The translations under genes were made by a program, and so were the position numbers. DNA of 64,000 nt from Grammothele lineata (lineage: Eukaryota; Basidiomycota; Agaricomycetes; Polyporales; Polyporaceae): the NCBI GenBank assembly GCA_002150815.3, contig NDFF03000030.1, forward strand, positions 1 to 64,000, in the 5' to 3' direction. Positions 25,479 to 37,310 of the stretch are shown here, piece after piece; within the stretch, counting starts at the first letter, position 1, and each line of letters opens with the position of its first letter. Under the pieces are notes generated by a model. That model had not been told where the DNA came from and did not search any database. It was given only the letters and a program-made list of their open reading frames with translations.

Positions 25479-28400
25479 GAGACCTTCCTGGGCAAGTCGA
25501 GAGCCGCATGACGGGGACTGGAGAGCTAGAACATGGCGTGACTGTGCGTGGACGGCGAGCCATCGACGCTGATCAAAGTCGAGCAATATCGCGGAGATGG
25601 ACGTGAGTAGGTGGTATGTTGCAGTGGGAATGGGGAGTGATTTCCGAGCTGAACATGAGCTTGTTGTTGCCCGAGCTCGCCGCCGATCGAGAGAGAGCTC
25701 GAGTGCGGACAACACGAGGCAAAGAAAACGCTCGTCGTGAATGGTTCACGAGTACTGTGCGCAAATTGCGAGGAGTGAGCATCATACGGAGTACAAGAGA
25801 AGATCAGAACCTCTGCTGCAAAACGATGTTGAAGCTCGATGAATAGCCCGGTGCCACCGTGAAACGCCGTGGTTGGCAGATCCATGTGACGCCTCAATCA
25901 CCGTCAGACGCCCTAAGCTATTTCCTTCAGAACCTTCAGACAAAAGGAGCCATATAGTGCCCAGTACTACGCTTGAGACGACTGGCAAAGGTGTGGTAAT
26001 GTCGGAGAGGTATGGACAAGTCAAAGTCGTCAAAGTCGCGCAGTCGACGAGTGACGTAGGCCGTGCGAAAATAATCGGGAAACACCGGGACCGGATCGGA
26101 CGGAAGCTGGCGCGCTGGCCGCTTCCCTTCCACCCTTGCGATTTGCATCCTCGGTCGCGCGACGCTTGTCCTAAGCTGGCTGTCCCGCTCGATCTTCGCC
26201 TCCGCTATGTGCACGCCGTCCTCGTTCACCTCACTGCCCCATCGAGTTTATTCGCCGACCCGGGTGCTTGACGCCCGTTGGCACATGACTCTCAGCCCAC
26301 CGCAGGGCGTTCACGCAAGAAATACGACACACGTCAAGCGGAAGATTTCGAACCTACCTGTCCACCCGCCAAGAGCCACCTTCTCCCGCGTGCCCTGAAT
26401 ACGGATTCTCTACTCCATAGGACCCTCAACGCGCGCACGACCATCCGCCGGCCCATCGTGCACACGATCTGTCGCCGCAGGCTAGCCCGTCGTGGCGCTC
26501 TGTACCCGGCCTCCTCCCACTCCGACGGCGGCATTGTCTTCATTCAGATGGCCCCAAATCCTTGCTCGGGGACTCGCGAGCGCCAGCTGCGCTGCAAGCG
26601 AATCGGACGCGTGCCCCACGGAGAAGCGTGGTGGGCAGATGCATCGCGCGCGTTGACGGCTGGAGGGCACCGCAGAGATTCCATCGCCGGGGCGCTTCAG
26701 CGTCGACGGGCTGACAGGCGTCATCTGCAACGTACGCTGTCGAAGATCTTCCGATGCGAAGCTGTAGACGAGGTGAGAGCTCTCGATCTCGCTCTCGCCT
26801 GCGCGTCCAAACATACCGCCAGCTGCGCACGCCGCACGGCCGCGGGCGAGGTGGGACCCACGCACGCGCCTGGGCACGCCGGTAGACAAGCTCTGGTGTC
26901 TGTCGCGCGACCGCAAACGCGCTCGGGCGGGCTCGGTCGGTGTCACGTCTCTCTGGGGACCCTCTCGCGCTCCCCAACTTGTGTTCTGCAGTGTCCACCG
27001 TACCTTCGCTCTGCGCGCACGGTCGCTCCGTGCGTCCGCTCCGCGGAGTCCGCGAGTGCTATGCCGTGTTCTAGTGCGTACGCCATACGGTACGCGTTTG
27101 GCTCACAAGCTCTGCCTCAGGCCCTCCCCTTCCTCCGGATGATCCGCACTCGGCATGTTACTCACTGCCCGTCTTGCGCGGAGGTCCTTTTGTTCGTTCG
27201 TCTCATCCAATATTAGTCGTCGCGACGCCGCATTGCCATAGCCCCCAAGCTTTCACGCCAGATATTTGTACGCAGGCGCGAAGCCTGCGGCGTTGGTCAC
27301 GTGCGGCTGCTCACGTTCATCGAATATTCTCGGTTCTCCGACCTCGTTCATGTTAAGCAACAACCTGACGTCCCCTACGTCATTTACCAGACATTTTACC
27401 TGGACATCCGCCATCTCAATCATGTCGCTGATAGCCCTTTCACCCTAGCTCTCTGTGGCTTCTGGGCTAATGATGTCAACGCCTTCTGGCCGCAAGCCAT
27501 GCTTCTTTCTCCGCCCCGTGACCGCAGTCTTCCTTCGCAGCCACCTTCGCTCAAGCTCTACGTTCGGGTCAGATGCTCATGTCGGATATTTTCTCGGCCA
27601 CCTCGCCATTCAACGTGTAGCTACTAGGATGCGACGTTCTTCTACGTGATCGTGGAATACTGTATTGACGCTCATATATGTCGCCAGGAACCTTCTCACG
27701 AGAATGTTCGAAACCGGGCAAAGCTGTCAATCGCCCTCGACGAGCCCAACCCCGAGCCCGATCGCACGAGATGCCGCTTCGAGAAGCACGCCTCGCGAGC
27801 TGCGTTCGCAGACTAAGCCCAAAGCGGCGAGGGCGACAGCGTCCGCTGCGCAGGCCCGCTGCGAAAAGGCAAATGTGGGCCTTATCTCCGCGCTATCGCT
27901 CTCAAATGCTTTCCAATAGCAAACCTTGCAATTTACGACGGCGAGGGGTGGGGGCGAAGCTGGGACGCGTCGCTGACTCTAGTGAACACTTCGCCTTAGG
28001 TTCGCCAGGTGATGCTGATGCTCGCGCGTCCCTCGCGCTCCTCTTCGCAGACCCTTACGCGCGCCACGTTCAAGACGTCCAGGGTGGTTGGCGTTAGCAG
28101 ATCCCATCCCTGCTCGACGTTGGTTACGTCCCTGTGCTGCACGAGGTTCGCGCGTGGTGTGGCCGGATGGTTCGGGAGCGTAGCGCATACAATAATGAAT
28201 ATGACAAGCGAAGGTTGCGTTTAGCGTGAGCACCCGTGTGCGGCATGTGCGCTACCTAGGCCTCGACCGCCTCTCGTGAGTCCCTGCACACAACCCACCC
28301 TGCGCCTCCTCCTAATCCCCTATCAGACGGACTAGTACATGTACATACGCTGACGCTGCACTAACCCGCTTTATGCACCCCTGGCCACCCCGTGAGCGGG

Positions 28401-31400
28401 ATATACTGGGGTACACTCGCGGGCGTCGGTTGCCACCGCAATAAGTCCCCGAGCGCGTCCACCGACAAAGCCAATCACTTGAATCAAAATCATCTGCCGC
28501 GAGCCCCTGCAGCGTCGGTCCGGTCGCCCTCCACCCCCGCGATGGGCGCGCACGCAGGGCCGCTTGCTCGCGCCCTGCTTCTCGCCGATGCTCTAAGCGC
28601 ATACGTACGGCCAGTCCACCCCGCACTCTGCGCACCTGCACGCCACGCACCGCGTCCGCCGGGATCACTCGCGCGCGCATCCACATTAACCTTAACTTCC
28701 GATCGCGCCCCGAGTCCGGCGGAGCAGCCGGTACGCCTATGCGTACGGTATGACGACCCCTCTCCGCGCGAGCTCAGTTCTCGTTCGGGGTTCGCCCACG
28801 CGGACGGCGCCGCGCGCGTCGAGCCCCTCCTTCGAACTCGCACGCGCCCAGAGGCCGGCAGCGCACTGCTCTGTATGTCTACATTGCCTGCTTCGCGAAC
28901 CCCCTCGCCGACCGACCCCGTGACCGGCGAAGGCGCGAACCGCCGAACCGCCGAAGCAGCGCGGACGGGAGGAAGGCGGCGCGTGAGCGCGTTTGCGCCA
29001 TTGTGCCCGCCCGCTGGATGCTGCTTGGTCTCATTCGCGGCCGGCCGGGGCCGTAGAGTGCTGAGTGACCGAACGCCCGGGCGGAGAGCCGTACGTGGGC
29101 TTCGTCTCGGGAGCTCCTGGAGCTTGAGCATCTCGGGAGGGGGTCGGTCCCGCCGGGAGCGTGCGGCCGCGCGCCGACTAGAAGTTCATATGTACGACGA
29201 AACGTACGTACGGCTGCAGGTGGTTCCACTACCGACATGAATCAGTGCTGCGCCCGGCGCGGGTGGTATTACCACACGGTGCCGCGGAGAGTGATACAGC
29301 GTGAAGTGAAGAGCTCAGCCCGGTTACTTGGGCCGCAGCCCGGCCTCTCAGGCTCGGGCCGGGCGGGGGATCGGCCCGGTTCTTCCGTCTATGACGATCC
29401 TCACATTCACCGCCGGCGGCTCGGCAGGAATGGGGGGAGGAAGGTCGACCACTCGACGATGCTGAATGTTGGAATCAGGGTCCAAGGGACGTATGTCCGA
29501 AGAGAGGCTGCAGATGCGTGCAGAAGACGGCTGCCGCGCTCTGGGCCGGCCCGCGAAGGGGAGAAGGAGGCTGCTGAAGAGAGTGCAATTTAGCCGCATC
29601 CGTGCACGTTATTACGGCATGGGGACCGTGTGCGAGAGCTGGGCGAAGAGGATGCGTCTGCTCGGGGGTTCGGTGTCCAGTACGCTAGCGTAGGGTGTTG
29701 TGTGTCCTCCTTTTGGGAACCTACTCCACCGTTTTTGAGTCGGACGAAGCTGGAATAGCATCGTGGTATTCAGTGAAGGAACCCAGTAGGTACAGGATAC
29801 AATGTGGACCAGTCTCAGAGGTGGCTCAAAGCATGCGTCTGCCGCGAGGCAGGCCCCATAGCGAGCCTAAGAAATAGTACGCGACCTATCCTCAGTCAGC
29901 AGCCAGGGTTCGACTCCCATGGTGCGTCCCTATTACTCTCCAAGACCCGAGCACCAATGTAAACCACCCTACGTTTCGCACACCGGGGTAGAGGTAGCCT
30001 CTGGTCCAGCCAAACCGGGCTACGGATTCCAGTTCCCCGTCGCTGAAATGGTCGTGTCTTCCTCGACCGTTCTCACTCCTGCGTGGGAGCACAGCAGGAC
30101 CCGCGGACCGCTGCGGGCCCCCTCTCTGGAGTGGTTCTACTCGCCGCCCTGGGAGGAGGCGCGAGAGGATGCGCCGGACTACAGCCGAGATGACAGCGGA
30201 GCCACAGTCGCTCCGCGACATGCGGCACGTGCGGTAGGACGCAAGGGATCGTCCTGTCCGTATTTTGGAATGACTCCACGATTGCAGGGGATAGCCTAGA
30301 TGTAGCGACGGCTCGTACTCCGCAGGAAGACGTCTCCTTGCAATATTTGGTCGCCGGAAGCCGGATGTCGTCGTCGGCGACTGGGGCTATGTCCGCGTGT
30401 GCACGACGCCGACATACCACACCATCTTTATCGAACGACGGCGGCGGCGGCGGAAGTAAAAACACGTGTAGGAGCAGAGAATCGGAACGGCAGCAACGAA
30501 GTACACGATGTCCAAACGATCGTCGCCGTTCACTGACTCTCAACATGACTCTGGTTGCGTCTAAGCGGGAGCAAGCACGAGAGGTTGAGAAAAGCGAATG
30601 GTATATACACGATTCGCACTTCTCGTGCATGCGCCCGCCATGGAACGCGCGGCCATCGTCGTGCGATCTCGGGAGCAGGACGAGAGATAGAGAGGGAACG
30701 TACCAGATCGCACCAGAAGAGCCCACCTCTCCGGGTCCTTGCATCCCGCCCGCCTCTCCCGTCGCCGGCGGCAGACCTACAGCGGAGGCGGCTGATATCG
30801 GGCACGGGCGAGAGCGCACCACGACGAACGACGCCGCCCCGCTAGCCCCAGATCTCCGCGAGTCGGTCTACGTTTATTTCCCCTCCGAGGACTTCAGCGC
30901 ACGTCGAGGGCGGAGATGCCTGCGCCACCGCCACAGCCCGGATGCTAATCCAGGAGCTCGGCGGAGCGCCCGTCGCCGTCGACGGACCCGCGAGCGGAGA
31001 CGCGATCGACGCTGGAGTAGGCAGGTCCGGGCGGCGTGGGCGACGGCGGCGGCGGGACCGTGACTGCCGTCGGCCTCGGGGAACGCCGGGGTGTGGCGGC
31101 GGGGGGCCTCGACGTCGATGCCGTCGATGCTGATCCCGCCGCAGTCGTGGTTGGCTGGCGGGCCTGGCGGCGCAGGTGCAGGCACGGTGCGTGACTTAGC
31201 GAGGGGCGGGAAGGGGCAGGGGGGCGGCGGGCGGGTCCGCGGGCCGTCGGGACCATTCTCGCTGTCGCGGGTGGCGCGATGTCGGGCTGACGTCGGTAAT
31301 GCTTGGAAGTCGGGCGTCCGCTGCACATGGCTCGAGGATGCGGGCGCGGTCGTGGTTCGAATCGCGCAGAAAGCCTTGGGAGGGGGAAGGTTGCATGTTC

Positions 31401-34400
31401 AGTGTCGGTGGCGAGGTGCTGTCCGTATCGTCGAAGCCAGAAGGGTGCAGGGGAAGGCGGCGGCGGCGTACGGAGAACTGAAATGCGCCTCGTACTGGGG
31501 TCGACCACGCGCGGATGTGGAGGTTGGGGGCCCGAGCATCAGTCACAGAAGGCGAGGATGCACATCGATGTTGGGTGTTCGGGTCGGGGGTTGAAGCAGC
31601 GCAGCTGCGGAAGAGGAGGACGCGCAAGCTGTGGTGCGGGAGTTGCGCGCTGAAGACGGCGACCGAAGGACGAAGGCTGTCGGCGAGAACGAGCATGGCG
31701 GTCGGGAGAACGCGTCGAACGGCTCGGAAATTCTACGTATAATGGTAAGGTTTGATGGGGCGGTAGGTGAGCTGGCGACGAGCGTGGGTTAACCGCCTGT
31801 ACGTACTGGGCGCCCAAGCAAGCCGTAAGAAATAAACACCGCACCAGCCGAGCCTCCGATCCGTCCGTCTCTCAATATCGCTTGGCCGACGTCGACAATG
31901 AAGAAGCAGGGTCGGCGGCGCGCGATCTGAGTGGTGATATCATTTCTGACTTCCTCCTCCGTATCCTCTCGTCGTCGTCGACTGGAAGCGAAAGAACGAC
32001 AGAATTCGCTCACCTATCCGTGCTCGGCTTTGAACGAGAACCTCAGTTCGCTTCACAGACTCTAAAATGAAGTGTCATGATTTGGTTCTCCTCCTAGGGA
32101 ACTGTCCTCGGGCGGAGTGTTCGGGCGGCAGATGTGGATGTAGGGAAGGCCCAGGAGGTGTGAGGCGAAGAGGTGAATGATACAACACTTCTGGCAGTAT
32201 GTCTGGAAGGCAGTCGTAAGATAACTGGAAATGTTTCAAAGAGGAAAATTAGAAGGGGAAAATCCTCAAGTCGAGTCGGATCGAACGTACGTAGAAGGCG
32301 TGTCAGCTGGATTACTTTCGGGGAGTGAAGATCAGCGTGTTGAGTCGCAGGCTGATGCCGGTCGTCCATCGCTGCTTGAAAAGGTGTTCCAGCACCCTCA
32401 GTGATGGCGAGTGCGAAGTTCGAACACAAAAACTCTGATGTATGGAGACATTCCACGTGCTCCCCGCAGTGTGCGGGTGGTACCGCTCTCGCGCGACTCC
32501 CTTCTCTCCTCCTGATACGTGCTAGACTTGGTGGCGTCCGCAAGAGTGCACCAAATTGCGAATAACGAGGGAACAGCATACGAGGGCTCCGTTGACAGAG
32601 GGACTTACGAGGCAACGTGCCGTCCGCGGCAGTACAGCTTTCCGCCCATTCTCAACCCCCGAGGGAGCGGCCGGAGAGGCTTGTCCAGAAGGGGCGATAG
32701 CGCCGGACGCAAGGCGGTCGGTCGAGGCATGGGCGTGGCATTCCCGCACCTTCGAGGCCAGGAGGACGGCGCAATTTCGGAAGCAGAGCTTGGGGCGTGC
32801 GACCCGTCGACGCCCTGGACTCGGTTCGCAGGCCTCACCCACCTCGCCAGGGAGCGCGGCGTGGAGACCGCCATCTCGGTGTTTTGCACGGCGCGGCCGG
32901 CTGCCAGCGGCGGGGTGGATCGTAGCATGACCAAACCGAGCTCCGGGTTGTCCCGCCCCACAACGTAACAAGCCCGCAGGACGGCTGCTTTCAATTTTGG
33001 GATGATTCTGTCACTGTGCACCAGATCAACGAACGGTTCTCGATTGCGAGATGCCCATTTGTCCACAGGACGAGTACTCACCCTGCTGGGCGGCTAGAAA
33101 CCCCCCACGAGATTGTCGCGGGAAAGCGCGCCCCGATCTGGGACACTGAGCCGGAGGCCTTTTGCACCCAATCCGATCGCGTGAAAGCCTTGTGAGGAGT
33201 CTCCTTACCGGATATGTTCTAGACAATGGCTTTCCAACGAGCTGGTGCGCTGGCAATGCATGTAGCTTCAGCGACGTCGTTTGTTTTTCCGAGAACAAAG
33301 AGCGTACCCGACGTCGACGGAGAGAGGGCCACCGCCGTTACTATTCAGCGCAATAGCCATAACCTTCGAGCACCGACCTGGCATCACCACACGAAGACGT
33401 GTACAACGGCCAGCCGAGGGTGCGCCAGGTTTTGCCGACCGTCCGGGTGATGGCGGAGGGGACGCGTCGGCGCGACGGGCGCCTGCGCTAGTGGCTGACC
33501 TCGGCGCCAATCACCGACCGGCGACGTTGGTGGCGCTGCCTGCTCGGTGTTGCCTCCGCCCACCGCCCCGTCGACGATCGCTCACCGCTTGTGCAAATCC
33601 CTGCACTGGCTCGCGCGGAGGTGGCTCTTCCCCGCTGCGCTGGCGTCTTCGATGTGCGAACGGACTTGCGTATCGGCGCCTTCGTACACCACAGGAAGAC
33701 CTCCCGGAATCTGCGGCGCATTCCGAGGCGGAGCTCGAGCTCGGGCGGCGCGCGGTTTCAACTTTCGGACCTGGACCCTCCAAAGCGAGCGCATGTGCGC
33801 ACGCAGGGGGGCCGGACGGACGGCGAGGCCCGTTCCCGGTCTCAAAGCGGCCGGGTTGGACCCACAACCCGCCGGAGGCTTTCCAATCGATCAAAACAAA
33901 ATCCAACCATCCTTGTTGTCCAAGTTCGAGTGCAAGTTCCGGGGCGGTTAGGCCTGCTTGCGACATAAGACGGCCCTCTCCCTCGACGCTCTGGTCGTCT
34001 TGTGCGGCCCGCAGTGCCGAGGGAGAACTTCGGAGCGTCGCATCGCGCGCCGTTATCTGCGCGTTAGCGCGTCTTTTTCGCTGGTGCGTCTACCAATCCA
34101 TTGATGATTCCACCTCCAGCGCTTGTGTTTGATACTGAGCATCGGCTTCGTCAGACGACCAGGGCTGCACACCAGGACGCTTCGGGTGCTTTTCATGTCG
34201 CGTACGTGTAGCGTAGGCGGACACGGTACCGCACCTGGGCACGGGAGCGTTTCAAGTCGCCAATATATCTTCAGCCACGGCTTGGGCGATATATCATTCT
34301 GAGATTGTCTTTTAGTCTCTGATGACGTATCATACGTACTAACTCTTGTTCTCCGTAGGCGACGGTGCGTACGGCTTGCGGGCCCCACGAGCAGCCTAAT

Positions 34401-34865
34401 GGCGATCGACGCCTGTAGGCGATGCCACGTTACAGACAGCAGCAATGGACTTGTCGTAAGCATTCTGAACAACTCGAGCAAAGCCCTCGCCGACACCGTC
34501 CCATCCGTCTCACGTTCGCCCCTCCTCTCTCCGAAATGACAGTTTTCCACCTCTCGCGCGCAAACGCGCACCCTGAGGCTGCTGTGGCTCGCGCACCCAT
34601 CACTCCCGGACTCGTTTCGGCTGTCGGTGGTGCAGGCCCTTTCCCTGCGACAATGCGAGCGCGCCCCGTTCACGGCCCGCAGCGTCGACGCTCGGGGACG
34701 GTTCGCAGCAACGCGACCCCGAGCTATACTATACGCGGGCACGGGTCCGCCTCCTTCTGCCCCCCCCAATCCGCGCAAGAGACCCTACCAGCGCGCCGAG
34801 GTATCTGCGCACGCGCCCGCTGCCTGCGGCCCGCCTCGGCATCGCGCCGTCGCCCAGGGCCGCTG
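25479..34865. other. Long gene-poor GC-rich stretch
   Basis: No coding gene can be supported. GC-rich composition produces many overlapping open frames on all frames, such as 26278-27216, 28392-29240 and 30338-31063, with Arg/Pro/Ala-rich translations typical of non-coding GC-rich DNA. Bases 27301-27480 (plus) and 29919-30296 (plus) read more like protein but match nothing I know and lack support. A B-box-like GGTTCGACTCC at 29908 has no foldable tRNA around it. Short (CGG)n near 30430 is present. Confidence 0.4.
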
Positions 34866-34891
34866 TTGAACGTTCAAACGTTCAGCGTTCA
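34866..34891. promoter_or_regulatory. Palindrome plus repeated CGTTCA half-sites
   Basis: TTGAACGTTCAA at 34866-34877 is a perfect 12-bp palindrome. It is followed by ACGTTCA at 34878-34884 and GCGTTCA at 34885-34891, so three CGTTCA half-sites lie in tandem about 7-8 bp apart with one in inverted orientation. The arrangement suggests a binding site for a dimeric regulator, but no factor is known to me for this word and it may be chance. Confidence 0.25.
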
Positions 34892-35417
34892 GACCCTCTC
34901 CCCCATCGCCCATCGCGCGTCGTCGTCGAAGCAACTTCTCCCGGCGTGCGCGAGGGCGCCCGAGGCTCCCCGATATTCCGATTCGGTTTTGATTGCGTTC
35001 GCGCTTGGCGCGCGTCGCGGCCGCTGCGCCTTCCTCCATGTTTGACGCGCTCAGCCCGCCCGCGCCCGACCGTGCTGCCCTGCGCGGTGGTTCTGGTGGC
35101 ACGGCCGCGCGCGTGCGGCGATTGGGCGCGCGCGCACTCCTACCTCCCGTCCCCCTCCCGTCGCGGCCCCTGCACCCCGCGGGCCCGCCGCCTACGGATA
35201 TGTCTGGGCAGCGTCCGCGCGACTCGGTGCTGAGGTGTGCTGGTTTGCTGGAACGTGGAGGCGCACGACACGAGGCGGGGCGGGCGTTATTGGATTCGTG
35301 ATCAGCGCCGGGGACGGTCGCGCAGCGTCGTCGCGTCCGGGCCCGCCAGGGCGCGCCCCGGCGTGTGCGCGACTGAATGCCGTGCCTGTTTTCTTCGTGG
35401 GCGATTCTCTCGGCGTC

Positions 35418-35440
35418 GGGCTTCGCGAATCGCGAAGCCC
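35418..35440. promoter_or_regulatory. Perfect 11-bp inverted repeat with 1-bp spacer
   Basis: The left arm GGGCTTCGCGA (35418-35428) and right arm TCGCGAAGCCC (35430-35440) are exact reverse complements around one A. It could be a dimer binding site or a hairpin. It is about 1.9 kb before the start of the TEA factor gene. Confidence 0.3.
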
Positions 35441-35523
35441 CAAGGGCGTGCGTCCGCAGGGCCCCTTGGGAGCATCTCATGAAAGGGTCTAGCCATGGGG
35501 GAGCCGGGGGGACGCGCTCAGTC

Positions 35524-35541
35524 GCGCATGCGCATGCGCAT
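35524..35541. repeat. Three tandem GCGCAT hexamers
   Basis: Three exact copies of GCGCAT form an alternating purine-pyrimidine run containing overlapping palindromes of the type GCGCATGCGC. In animals this word is the NRF1 site; no fungal binder is known to me, so only the pattern is claimed. It lies between the inverted repeat at 35418 and the second CCAAT cluster. Confidence 0.3.
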
Positions 35542-35592
35542 CGGTCGGTCTTCGCGCGGAGGGCGGCGGCCCGCAGACGTCAGTCGTCGCGG

Positions 35593-35820
35593 CCAATGGG
35601 GAGGGGCGCCACCACGGCTGGTGATTGGCTGGGACGAGGTTCTTGCCCGCGACGTGCGATGACGTGCGTGGCCGCCTCGTCCCGCCCGCCACGCTGGGAT
35701 TGGCCGGCGCAGCTGGCCGCGCTGGAGGCGTCGCCGTCGATTGGTGGATGTGTCCGCGGGGTTTCGACGCGCGCGATCGGCCAATGGTGCGTGGACGGGG
35801 CGCGTGAGGCGCGGGATTGG
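35593..35820. promoter_or_regulatory. Cluster of six CCAAT boxes (array 2)
   Basis: Six CCAAT/ATTGG pentamers within 228 bp: 35593-35597 (+), 35624-35628 (-), 35699-35703 (-), 35740-35744 (-), 35781-35785 (+), 35816-35820 (-). Flanks are G/C-rich and several are GGCCAAT or GGGATTGG. The array does not align with array 1 outside the boxes, so the two are probably not simple duplicates. It lies 1.5-1.7 kb upstream of the TEA factor start and is the best candidate for a distal control region of that gene through the HAP/NF-Y complex. Confidence 0.45.
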
Positions 35821-37204
35821 TTGGGAAATGAAAGGCGCGGAGGCATATCTGGCAGGGCGCATCACGATCGCCGCCGCCTCGAGCGCGTGTGCGTGCGCGG
35901 GGCGGCGGAGGAGTGTCGAGTGTCGAGCGTCGAGCATCGAGCACTGTCGACGATGCGAGCCCCTCTCAGCCAGAAATCTCACCCGCAGCCTAACGGACGC
36001 ACACCGGCGAATGTGGAAACTCGGCCTGGGAACGTGCCCATTATCCTCGATTATCTGGGCCTTGTTCGGACGCCTCGCCGCCCGCGTCCGAGCGGAGAGC
36101 CTGGCGTGCGTCTCGCGCTCTCTCATTCGCTCCTACCTCGCCCTCTACTTCCGGGTGGTGAGACTCGCGCGAACTCCCCCGTGAGGTGGACGTGGACGAG
36201 AGGCGCGGGGTGCGGACGGGAGCGGTGCGTGCATGGCGCGCATGGCGCGTCATGGTCGATCGGGGGCTTGGGGACACCTTGGCGTGCTCACTGCTCGCGG
36301 ATAGCCACTTGGCGCCCCCCGCACGGACGCAGCCAACGACCGCTCCGGTCTCGGGGAATCTAACCTCGCTGCGGGGGTAGATCGTCTGCCTCTGGCGCGG
36401 GTGCGCGGTAGGCTAGCGTACTTTCTTGCGAGGGCGCGGCGGCGGCGTCGGGACGGGGACAAGACGAGGTAGGAGCCAGGACGAAAGGAGCGCAGGCGAA
36501 CTAGGCGGCAGGATCGGCCGGCATGCAGAACAATATGCGGGGTGCGTCCGACGGGGCGGACCATCTGTGGAGGCAAACGGCGTGCTCGATGGGGCGCAAG
36601 AAGGGGGGCGCGAGGGCGGCGGGCGGGATGGCCTGGTCTGGGGGTGCGCCTGCGGCGAGCGGCGAGGAGCGGGGTGGCTCGGGCGAGCGAGGGGAGAGGA
36701 AGGCGTGCCACCGAGGGAGGACGGCGTGGGCGTGAGTCGGCGGGAATTCCGTGCGGAAAGAGCCCGGGCGGAAGGCTGCTCGGGTCTGGGATTGGGAGCG
36801 CAGAGCGGGCGACGCTCGCGGGCTGTCGGCGGCTTCTGCTCGCTCGGGGCCCATCCTATTCGGGGTCGCGCGCCGGACGTGTTCTCGAGGCGGCTTGAGG
36901 CGGCCTCGGACGGAGGCCCCGGTGGGGAGAAGGCGGACGGAGCTCCAGAGTGCGCCGCCTTCTTCCACCCTGCTGCCCGTCCGCACAGGACGTGGGCGAG
37001 TCCTCGGCCGTTGCCACTGGCCTCATTCCTTTCCAGTCGGTCGCATTCGCGCGCTTGATGACCCTTTAATTTAGAATTCCGACACAACGGCTCAGATTTC
37101 GATGAGATCTCTCAGCGCCAATCTACGAATATACTCGAGCGCTACCGAGAGATCTCGCTCAACTCGTCTGGCGATTGAGCTCGCTCGCCGTTGGCCTTAT
37201 GCCC

Positions 37205-37212
37205 TATATAAT
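37205..37212 (+). promoter_or_regulatory. TATA box of the TEA factor gene
   Basis: TATATAAT 99-106 bp before the start codon, followed by a C/T-rich leader (about 37220-37300), a common fungal core promoter layout. Transcription start not determinable. Confidence 0.55.
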
Positions 37213-37310
37213 CTTGCTCTAATCGCTTCTTCCTCCCCCGCCCTCCCGTCCCGCATCCCGCTCCCCCACCGCCGCCGTTTTCACCCTCCGACGCGCTGCG
37301 ACCGTCCGCC

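Noticed and set aside
27301..27627. Protein-like frame of 108 codons (plus)
   Set aside because: Its first 60 codons look plausible but there is no recognisable family, no flanking exon and no duplicate in the window to test frame conservation.
28392..29240. 282-codon open frame on the plus strand and its minus-strand partner
   Set aside because: Both strands are open because stop codons are rare in this GC-rich stretch; the translation is Ala/Arg/Pro-rich without any domain.
29890..29930. tRNA gene suggested by a GGTTCGACTCC B-box-like word
   Set aside because: The T-arm pairs only three bases, no matching acceptor stem or A box lies at the right distance, and no cloverleaf could be drawn.
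33281..34132. 283-codon open frame on the plus strand
   Set aside because: Low-complexity Arg/Ala/Pro composition and four competing frames over the same bases.
25311..35820. The two CCAAT arrays as one duplicated promoter
   Set aside because: Outside the pentamers the sequences, spacings and orientations do not align.
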